Positions 1 to 5,123 of a stretch of DNA of 5,416 nucleotides are shown one piece after another. The notes below the pieces were generated by a model. It searched no databases, had not been told where the DNA came from, and saw nothing but the letters and a program-made list of their open reading frames with translations. The stretch lies in the NCBI GenBank assembly GCA_946184255.1, contig CAMHFA010000091.1:1-5416 (forward strand), written 5' to 3'. Source of the DNA: an uncultured Bacteroidales bacterium. GTDB taxonomy: Bacteria; Bacteroidota; Bacteroidia; Bacteroidales; UBA932. A program made the position numbers and the translations under genes. Position 1 is the first letter of the stretch; the number at the start of each line of letters is the position of its first letter.

Positions 1-417
1 CTGTCGAAGCTCTCCGGTCCTGTGATGGACAGGATAGATATACAGTTGTGGCTCAGCCAGGTGGATCCGGCGAAGCTCGTAAACCGAAAGAAAGGGGAGC
101 CGAGCAGTGCCGTAGCTGAACGTGTGCTCAAGGCGAGGATGCTCCAGAAGCTGAGATTCGGGGACGAAGCGATCTTCACGAATGCCGAGATGAGCAACCG
201 CCAGTTGGAAAGGTTCTGCGCCCTGGATGCAGGATGCAGCGAAGTGCTGGAGCGCCTGATAGAAAAGCTAGGACTGTCCGCGCGGGCATATTCAAGGATA
301 CTGAAAGTGGCGAGGACGATCGCAGACCTTGCTGATTCGAAGGATATCAGGCCGGAATACCTCATGGAGGCCGCCGGGTACAGGTTCCTTGACCGGATGG
401 GCCAAGACTTGGATTAA
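1..417 (+). CDS. yifB: YifB/ComM-family Mg-chelatase-like AAA+ ATPase, C-terminal part (5' truncated)
   Basis: Only the last 138 residues are present; the frame is open to base 1, so the GTG at 22 and ATG at 25 are internal codons, not starts. The fragment begins with the SGPVMDRIDI segment, matching the conserved (I/L)SGPxxDRIDI stretch at the end of the AAA+ core, whose Arg is conserved in the Mg-chelatase group. A typical Mg-chelatase C-terminal helical domain follows: SSAVAERVLKAR, then FTNAEMSNRQLERFC, then LGLSARAYSRILKVARTIADL, ending near YRFLDR. In this family ComM acts in the cytoplasm as a hexameric DNA helicase promoting branch migration during natural transformation (known for Vibrio); a role here is inferred only. 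The protein ends about seven residues after FLDR, as is usual for the family, so the 3' end looks intact. The gene lies upstream of a separate promoter and is probably not part of the downstream operon. Confidence 0.93.
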   Translation: MSKLSGPVMDRIDIQLWLSQVDPAKLVNRKKGEPSSAVAERVLKARMLQKLRFGDEAIFTNAEMSNRQLERFCALDAGCSEVLERLIEKLGLSARAYSRILKVARTIADLADSKDIRPEYLMEAAGYRFLDRMGQDLD

Positions 418-538
418 TCCAGCCGAGCCGAAGTTGGAACTGACGGTCCGCTATGAAGGAAACCTATATCTGAAGGCGGATAATCAGTAGCCTTTAAGAA
501 TCGATCCGGGGACCGTGTTTGCCCTCGCGTGCGGGAAG

Positions 539-557
539 GGAATAATACGGAATAATA
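539..557 (+). repeat. Tandem direct repeat GGAATAATA, 10-bp period, upstream of the -7 element
   Basis: GGAATAATA occurs at 539-547 and again at 549-557, separated by one base, so the copies sit on the same face of the helix. They cover roughly -43 to -25 relative to the inferred transcription start, where the missing -33 element should be. They could be a paired binding site for an activator or repressor, or simply an AT-rich promoter upstream sequence. The repeat is directly visible; the function is inferred. Confidence 0.45.
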
Positions 558-567
558 AAAAAATCGT

Positions 568-575
568 TACATTTG
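568..575 (+). promoter_or_regulatory. Bacteroidetes-type -7 promoter element (TACATTTG)
   Basis: TACATTTG is an exact match to the TAnnTTTG -7 consensus of the primary sigma factor of Bacteroidetes. It lies 21 bases before the ATG at 597, leaving a short A-rich leader of roughly 15 nt without a Shine-Dalgarno sequence, as is common in the phylum. The usual TTTG/TTG -33 element is not visible at the expected spacing; that stretch is instead filled by AT-rich repeats. It probably drives the four-gene operon 597-3485. Confidence 0.65.
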
Positions 576-596
576 TGACAACAAAAGCTTTATTCA

Positions 597-1037
597 ATGA
601 AAAAGATCCTATTTGCTTTGATCGCAATGTTCGCGATCTCTACCCTGGCATCTGCTGCTCCCTACAAGCTTGATGATGCCGCTATCGACAACGCTTTCGA
701 GAGTGCGATAGTCGTTTCTCCGCTGGATCTCATGAATGAGGTCCCTGCCGCCGTTTCGGCCGGCCTCATGGTCCCCCCGTCAGCTCCCTCAGCAGTTATT
801 ACCCGTGGAGCCAATCCCGTTGGAGCCATCCTGCTGACCTTCTTCCTTGGCGGATTTGGTGTCCATCGCCATTATATGGGTACAAGACCTTGGATGTGGG
901 CGATCTACACTTTCACAGTTGGAGGAATTTTCGGTGTTGTCCCGTTCGTTGACTTCATAGTTGAGATAGTGGCCGCCGTAGAAGATAACTCTGTTGCCCG
1001 GTACTGCGGCAACACTTCATTCTTCATGTGGGGTTAA
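597..1037 (+). CDS. TM2-domain membrane protein with N-terminal signal sequence
   Basis: A 146-residue protein. Residues 1-20 form a clear signal peptide (MKK, hydrophobic core, LASA/AP cleavage). A low-complexity, Pro/Ala-rich linker of about 50 residues follows. Residues 72-128 form a TM2 domain: a first membrane helix (about 73-88), the turn GGFGVHRHYMG (85-95) matching the family's G-x-x-G-x-H-R-x-Y-x-G signature, and a second helix (about 99-128) with the usual Asp near its end (D119). A short tail with Cys137 closes the protein. TM2 domains are small inner-membrane hairpins of unknown biochemical role in bacteria. The start is fixed by the promoter about 20 nt upstream and by the signal peptide. 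It is the first gene of a four-gene run, and its TAA overlaps the next ATG in TAATG (1035-1039), which suggests translational coupling. The family call is firm; the function is unknown. Confidence 0.85.
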   Translation: MKKILFALIAMFAISTLASAAPYKLDDAAIDNAFESAIVVSPLDLMNEVPAAVSAGLMVPPSAPSAVITRGANPVGAILLTFFLGGFGVHRHYMGTRPWMWAIYTFTVGGIFGVVPFVDFIVEIVAAVEDNSVARYCGNTSFFMWG

Positions 1038-1747
1038 TGCTCCGTCCAGGACTTATTTTACCTGCATTGCTAATTATCTCCATGTCAGCCTCTGCCCAAA
1101 GAAGGGTCTCGGCTGACATGGAGGTTAAAACTTTATATGGTGGCAAGGTGACATCCGTAGAGAGCAAGGTTTATTGCAATTCTACAGGTGACCTGGTACG
1201 GGTTTTCAAGTCACCGAGTACCTATTACACCATTACCAATCCCAGTGGTGAGTTCAAGCTTTACATCCCCGCTACAAATGAGGTCTATTCCCAACGTAAG
1301 GAAGATTTCAGCGACCGCGACGACCTTCTCTACATCTTCCTTTCCGGTCGTAGCGATGACATGGGTCTGGGCCTATATGGTTATAAGCTGTCTTCAACTT
1401 CCCGGGAGGGAGAAGGGTTGATGAAACGGACCTACCTTCCAGCTTCAAAAGGGAAGGGGGTTTCCAAAGTTGAACTCGTTCTTGAGAACTATCTGCCTAT
1501 CTACCTTGCCTATTTCGATGCGACAGGCGCAGTTGTCAGCAAGACTTATCTTTCATCCTACAACAAGTTCTCAAACCTGATGCTCCCGCTCAGGGTGACT
1601 TCTGTCCAGTTTACATCCAAAAAGGATTCGACGCTGGTCCGCACCATTTATTCCAACGTCACCTTGGACGGTAATGACCCGATGTTCAACTTCAAGGTGC
1701 CTTCTGACGCCAAACCGCTCAAATCCACCCCGAACATCAAGAAGTGA
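1037..1747 (+). CDS. LolA-like (outer-membrane lipoprotein carrier-like) secreted periplasmic protein
   Basis: A 236-residue protein starting at the ATG at 1037, which overlaps the preceding stop (TAATG); an in-frame GTG lies nine bases earlier but is less likely. Residues 1-20 are a signal peptide ending SASA/Q with no lipobox Cys, so the product is probably soluble in the periplasm. The rest looks beta-rich: alternating strands such as VTSVESKVYCNSTGDLVRVF, GEFKLYIPATNEVYS (61-85 region), YLPIYLAYFDATGAVVSKTY (about 152-171) and a C-terminal FNFKVPSDAKPL (217-228). The last resembles the F-x-x-P-x-x-A-x-x-(I/L) ending of LolA and related beta-clam proteins that carry lipidated proteins or lipids between membranes. 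The family link is by pattern only and could instead be a Bacteroidetes domain of unknown function with the same fold. A perfect 13-bp inverted repeat lies over codons 14-29. The next gene starts six bases after the stop. Confidence 0.6.
   Translation: MLRPGLILPALLIISMSASAQRRVSADMEVKTLYGGKVTSVESKVYCNSTGDLVRVFKSPSTYYTITNPSGEFKLYIPATNEVYSQRKEDFSDRDDLLYIFLSGRSDDMGLGLYGYKLSSTSREGEGLMKRTYLPASKGKGVSKVELVLENYLPIYLAYFDATGAVVSKTYLSSYNKFSNLMLPLRVTSVQFTSKKDSTLVRTIYSNVTLDGNDPMFNFKVPSDAKPLKSTPNIKK
1078..1123 (+). promoter_or_regulatory. Perfect 13-bp inverted repeat; candidate mRNA stem-loop inside the LolA-like gene
   Basis: The arm CTCCATGTCAGCC (1078-1090) is the exact reverse complement of GGCTGACATGGAG (1111-1123), with a 20-nt loop that holds a further CCC/GGG pairing (1095-1097 with 1104-1106). 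The structure begins 42 nt into the coding sequence and spans the signal-peptide cleavage region and the mature N-terminus. No T-run follows on either strand, so it is not an intrinsic terminator. It could act as an mRNA stability or processing element, a brake on translation of the second cistron, or a binding site. The repeat is seen directly; a function is inferred. Confidence 0.55.
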
Positions 1748-1753
1748 CGCTCC

Positions 1754-2743
1754 ATGACGCGCCCCCTCCTGTCTCTTTTCCTGTTACTCCTGACCCTTCA
1801 TCCTGCGAGCGGCCAGGTAAAAGGACTGCTCGGTCTTCCGGACAGGATCATGTCTTCTTCCAGGATCGGACGGGTCTCTTCAAGGGATGTGCTTCAGATC
1901 CCGATGCCGGACTCTTCAAAGGTGATATTTCCCTCTTCTGGAACTGATTTCATTTCGGAAGATTATGACTTTTTCAAGTACTTGCTGGACAACGAATACA
2001 GTCTTGATGCAAGGACTTTGTCAAAACACCCTTATTCCCCTTCGGACACCCTTGATTTCTTGAGGGCGAAAGTCCTTTTTTCGGACAGGAAGCTTTCACA
2101 GGCAGCGGATTTGTTTTCAAAAGTACCTGTTTCATCGGTATTCGGACCAGAGTCCTTGTTCTATGGGGTTGTTTCCCTCTCGACTCTGGGTGAATATGAC
2201 AGGGCTTCCTGGATGATGGAGTCTGTTTCAGAAGAGCCTGTATTTTCAGAAGGAGGTCCATATTCCGAACTGGCCCTTCTTCAAAATGCTGGTCTGGCTC
2301 TTCTGCGTGGGAACAAAGATGACTGGCTTCGCCTGAGTGGAGGGTTTACTTATTCTGATTACACCTTGGAAGAAAGCGAGCGTATCTTGTCGGAGATTGG
2401 TTCTGCCCGTTTCTCATCAAGGCATAAGAGGGCCGGCGTGGCGGCCTTGGCTTCTGCCATTGTCCCCGGCGCAGGGAAGATCTATGCAGGTAGGCTGGGC
2501 GAGGGAGTAGCAGCCTTCCTCACTGTCGGATCCCTCGGCGCGGTCACGGCCGAGAATTGGAGCAAACATGGAATGAAGGATTGGCGCACCATTGTTTCAG
2601 GAGCATTGTGTGCTACTTTCTATCTTGGAAATATATATGGCAGTTACATGTCAGTGAGTATCGAGAAAGATGAACGTTTGGCAGCAGAGAATACGCTTGT
2701 CCTCTATCATCTGCATCTTCCTTTGCGCAGTATTTTCCGCTAA
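1754..2743 (+). CDS. Exported TPR-like protein with C-terminal PGAGKIYAG membrane hairpin (first of two paralogues)
   Basis: A 329-residue protein. Residues 1-20 are a Leu-rich signal peptide (cleavage near PASG/Q), with no lipobox. Residues about 98-200 look like degenerate TPR helices, for example LRAKVLFSDRKLSQAADLF and LFYGVVSLSTLGEYDRASWM. Residues 224-300 form a hydrophobic module: ALASAIVPGAGKIYAG (231-246), a helix at about 249-266, an AENW turn (266-269), and a further hydrophobic stretch at about 279-299 containing YLGNIYGSY. The P-G-A-G-x-I-Y-x-G motif resembles the turn of TM2-type hairpins. The gene starts six bases after the LolA-like stop. Its last 24 codons lie within the start of the next gene in another frame. 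The next protein has the same architecture, so they are probably ancient tandem duplicates. I do not recognise a characterised family; it is probably an envelope protein with a periplasmic helical domain. Confidence 0.75.
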   Translation: MTRPLLSLFLLLLTLHPASGQVKGLLGLPDRIMSSSRIGRVSSRDVLQIPMPDSSKVIFPSSGTDFISEDYDFFKYLLDNEYSLDARTLSKHPYSPSDTLDFLRAKVLFSDRKLSQAADLFSKVPVSSVFGPESLFYGVVSLSTLGEYDRASWMMESVSEEPVFSEGGPYSELALLQNAGLALLRGNKDDWLRLSGGFTYSDYTLEESERILSEIGSARFSSRHKRAGVAALASAIVPGAGKIYAGRLGEGVAAFLTVGSLGAVTAENWSKHGMKDWRTIVSGALCATFYLGNIYGSYMSVSIEKDERLAAENTLVLYHLHLPLRSIFR

Positions 2744-3485
2744 GGGGCAGGAGATAAAGGGATATGATCCGCTGGAGAGAGCCCTCCAGTGGGAAAAGGA
2801 GGTGTATGGATCCGGAGATCCGTCATCCGTCCATTCTGCCCTTCGCTCAAAAGCGGCTTGCTATGAGGAAGCTTCTTGTTTCGAAGATGCACTCCATACG
2901 CTTGACAGGATACGTCTCTATTTGCTCTCCCCGGAAGAACAGTCCGAAGTTCTTCTCTCAAAGGCACGTTGCTGCATCAATACCGGTGATGCCGGTGCTG
3001 CCCTCGGGTACCTGGAAGAAAGCGGGAGAGCGGATGATTATCCGGACATCTATTCAGTCCTTCTGGCTTCTTCCTGGCGTTTTTCCGAATCGAGGGAGAA
3101 GGCCCTTGAATTCGCGGGGGAGGATGAAATCCGCAGGGAGGCAGTCGTGAATATATTCAAAAAAGCTCCCAGACCCAGAAAGGAGGGAACAGCAACATTC
3201 CTTTCGTTCTTTCCTCCTGCCGGCCAGATCTATTTGGGTGAACCTTTGCGCGGAATCGGCTCCATGCTCCTGAATGCCGGAGCCGCCGGTTTTACTGTGG
3301 TCGAACTGGTAAACGGCAATTGGATTACCGGAATCCTTGGAGGAGGGGTTTTGCTGAATGAAACTTTCTTTAAGGCTAACCTTCAGCATAACCTTTCGAG
3401 GGTGGAAGAGGTGAACGGTGATTCCGTTAAGGAATTCGTTGATTCCTTACGGGTGCTTCTTGAATCTTTCGGCAAGCAGGACTAA
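2670..3485 (+). CDS. Exported TPR-like protein with C-terminal PPAGQIYLG membrane hairpin (second paralogue)
   Basis: A 271-residue protein. The ATG at 2670 lies 74 bp inside the preceding gene. I chose it because it gives a full signal peptide with a basic N-region (RIR, residues 7-9), a hydrophobic core (IICIFLCAVF) and cleavage near SAKG/Q; a later TTG at 2697 would lose the basic residues. Residues about 52-120 contain TPR-like helix pairs (ALRSKAACYEEASCFEDALHTL; SEVLLSKARCCINTGDAGAALGYL). Residues 172-237 are the membrane module: ATFLSFFPPAGQIYLGEPLRGIG (175-197), a hydrophobic helix at about 198-212, NGNW (215-218) and a glycine-rich helix at about 219-232. The preceding gene product shows the same order (L-x-S-x-x-x-P-x-A-G-x-I-Y-x-G, then an N-W turn), so the two are probable paralogues. 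The gene ends the operon, with its TAA overlapping the stop codon of the convergent tsaE. The function is unknown. Confidence 0.78.
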   Translation: MNVWQQRIRLSSIICIFLCAVFSAKGQEIKGYDPLERALQWEKEVYGSGDPSSVHSALRSKAACYEEASCFEDALHTLDRIRLYLLSPEEQSEVLLSKARCCINTGDAGAALGYLEESGRADDYPDIYSVLLASSWRFSESREKALEFAGEDEIRREAVVNIFKKAPRPRKEGTATFLSFFPPAGQIYLGEPLRGIGSMLLNAGAAGFTVVELVNGNWITGILGGGVLLNETFFKANLQHNLSRVEEVNGDSVKEFVDSLRVLLESFGKQD

Positions 3486-3907
3486 TCTTCCCAGGATAGG
3501 GTACGGGATTCGTCGGGATTGACGGCTATCGAGACTTTAAGGGTTTCCTCAGGAAGGATCTCCTCAATGTTTTCCGGCCATTCGATGATGCAAAGGCATC
3601 CGCTGTCGATATAATCATAGAAACCTATGTCCAAAGCCTCGGCGATTTTTGTAATCCGGTAGAAGTCGAAATGATACAAAGGCTCTCCGGAAGAGGTACG
3701 GTACTCGTTGACTATTGCGAAGGTCGGGGAACTCACGGCATCATCCCTGACTCCCAGTCTCCGGCAGACTGCTGTGGTAAAGGTGGTCTTTCCGGCTCCC
3801 ATGGGCGCGTAGAAAGCGATTATCCTGTTCTCTCCGATTTCGGAAAGGAATTCTTCTGCCGCCCTGTCAAGGTCTTCCGTATTGGATATTGTGATGACGT
3901 GTCTCAT
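3482..3907 (-). CDS. tsaE: tRNA threonylcarbamoyladenosine biosynthesis ATPase TsaE
   Basis: A 141-residue protein, close to the usual length of TsaE (YjeE). TsaE is a small cytoplasmic P-loop ATPase that works with TsaB and TsaD to transfer the threonylcarbamoyl group onto A37 of ANN-decoding tRNAs (t6A). Visible motifs are a Walker A APMGAGKTT (34-42, with K40 and T41), SPTF (60-63) followed by AIVNEY in the switch-like loop, HFDFYR (79-84), and IEWPE (108-112), whose Trp and Glu are conserved in the family. The first Walker A position is Ala where Gly is more usual; this is compatible with the [AG]x4GK[ST] consensus and probably harmless. The start codon lies one base after the envC stop, so the two are almost certainly co-transcribed. 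The 3' end overlaps the convergent + strand gene by four bases. Confidence 0.95.
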   Translation of the reverse strand: MRHVITISNTEDLDRAAEEFLSEIGENRIIAFYAPMGAGKTTFTTAVCRRLGVRDDAVSSPTFAIVNEYRTSSGEPLYHFDFYRITKIAEALDIGFYDYIDSGCLCIIEWPENIEEILPEETLKVSIAVNPDESRTLSWED

Positions 3908-3908
3908 T

Positions 3909-5123
3909 CTATCTTGGCCTTAACCATGTTTCAGGATTCTGCGGGTTCTTTCCAGACCAGATTTGGAGATGCAGCTGTGTCTCCCCGCCGATCGTGTCCA
4001 CTGTTCCGAGAGACTGGCCGGTTTTAACCTTGTCTCCTGCCTTGACGCTGACAGATCCCATCTTGCAGTAGAAGGAGAAGTAATTTCCATGCTGGACAAG
4101 GATGCACTTGTTGTAGCCGGGCATCACGACGATTTGTTTGACTTCTCCGTCGAAAACTGCCTTAACGGCTGTGCCTTGGGATAGGGCTATGGAAATACCG
4201 TTATTGAAAGGAAGCTTCAGATTGGTGTACACCGGGTGATACCTCTGTCCGAAATGCTCCACGACAGGTCCATCTGCCGGCCAGGGAAGTTTTCCCTTGT
4301 TAGACTCGAATTGTTTAGCCAGGGTGTAGTCGATCGGCTTCGCCGGTCTTGTGGTGGTCTTCCCTGAGCCCTTCTTGCTGCCCTTGTCTTCAAGGGCCTG
4401 CTGGATGATTCTCTGGATCTCCCTGTTAAGTGCCTCAACCTCCCGCTGTTTCTTGTTGAGGTCCTGCTGGTACTTCTTCTTGTCCTTCTTGAGCTGGTTG
4501 ACAAGCTGCTGGGAATCGTTCTGTTCAGCCTGCAACTTGCCGACTTCTGCCATCCTCTGGCTGCGGAGGGATTCAGCTTCCTTCTTCATGGCTTCCAGTT
4601 CCTCGGTTTGCTTTGCGAGGGTATCCCTTGTGGCAATTATCCTTTCTGCCTGGATGTTCATCTGCTTGGAAAGGTCTCGGAGATAACCGTATCTCCTGAA
4701 AGCCTGTCCAAGGTTGTCGCTGGCCAGGATGTACATGTACCAGACTTTGGCATTCCGATTTTTGTAAGCACCTCTAACAAGTCTTTCATAGTAGTCTGAG
4801 AGAGTGTCCAGACGGGCCTGCATGACCTTGATCTCTCTCTCCTTAGATGCAATTGAGGATGCGAAGCCTGCTATTTCACGGTCACTTTCGGCTACTAATT
4901 CCTTCCTGGCATCGACTTTCTTCCTAATGAGGCTGAGCTTGTTGACGGCGCTTGCACTTTTGGTGGCAATCGCCTTGATCTGGCTGTCGAGGATGGCTAT
5001 CTCCTTTTGGAGACGGGCTTTTTTAGCCTCCTGAGCCTTGGTGTCCTGGGAATATGCTGTCGTCACCCCCGCCGTAAAGACGAGGGCCAGGGTGATGAAT
5101 ATTCTTCCCAGTCGTCCTATCAT
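3909..5123 (-). CDS. envC: EnvC-like murein hydrolase activator: coiled coil plus degenerate LytM (M23) domain
   Basis: A 404-residue protein. Residues 1-25 are a signal peptide (cleavage near AYS/Q). Residues about 27-110 and 150-247 are long, charged coiled coils separated by a conserved region around 111-149 (YYERLVRGAYKNRN, then LASDNLGQAFRR). A basic Ser/Gly/Lys linker (about 247-260) leads into a LytM/M23 fold (about 279-395) starting LPWPADGPVVEHFG. The zinc site is broken: the H-x-G-x-D motif reads N307-N-G-I-S311, the Y-x-H-L segment reads Y352-C-K354-M, and the H-L-H motif reads Q383-L-H385. This is the EnvC pattern: a non-catalytic LytM domain that, in E. coli, activates periplasmic N-acetylmuramoyl-L-alanine amidases at the septum under FtsEX control. 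The amidase partner is not in the window. The start overlaps the upstream TPR gene as ATGA (5120-5123), and tsaE follows after one base. Confidence 0.9.
   Translation of the reverse strand: MIGRLGRIFITLALVFTAGVTTAYSQDTKAQEAKKARLQKEIAILDSQIKAIATKSASAVNKLSLIRKKVDARKELVAESDREIAGFASSIASKEREIKVMQARLDTLSDYYERLVRGAYKNRNAKVWYMYILASDNLGQAFRRYGYLRDLSKQMNIQAERIIATRDTLAKQTEELEAMKKEAESLRSQRMAEVGKLQAEQNDSQQLVNQLKKDKKKYQQDLNKKQREVEALNREIQRIIQQALEDKGSKKGSGKTTTRPAKPIDYTLAKQFESNKGKLPWPADGPVVEHFGQRYHPVYTNLKLPFNNGISIALSQGTAVKAVFDGEVKQIVVMPGYNKCILVQHGNYFSFYCKMGSVSVKAGDKVKTGQSLGTVDTIGGETQLHLQIWSGKNPQNPETWLRPR

Noticed and set aside
471..496. 7-bp imperfect hairpin (TGAAGGC / GCCTTTA) downstream of yifB as an intrinsic terminator
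   Set aside because: The stem is short with a G-T pair, the loop is 12 nt, and no T-run follows.
522..540. GC-rich hairpin CCCTCG...CGGGAAGGG before the promoter
   Set aside because: The pairing is interrupted by an AA bulge and a wobble, and it is followed by A-rich, not T-rich, sequence. It is too weak to call.
1974..2261. Open frame on the - strand inside the first TPR paralogue
   Set aside because: It lies antisense to a well-supported gene, with no recognisable domain and unnatural composition.
2670..2743. Reading the two TPR paralogues as one gene split by a frameshift
   Set aside because: The second gene has its own complete signal peptide at the overlap and repeats the whole architecture of the first, so they are separate genes.
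3257..3285. 7-bp inverted repeat CGGCTCC / GGAGCCG in the second TPR paralogue
   Set aside because: It is short, in GC-rich coding sequence, and expected by chance.
3671..4027. + strand open frame opposite tsaE and the end of envC
   Set aside because: It crosses two well-supported genes on the other strand and has no plausible domain.
4217..4686. Open frames on both strands within envC (Ser/Arg-rich and Leu/Ser/Cys-rich)
   Set aside because: They are shadows of the Lys/Glu/Gln-rich coiled-coil coding sequence read in other frames.
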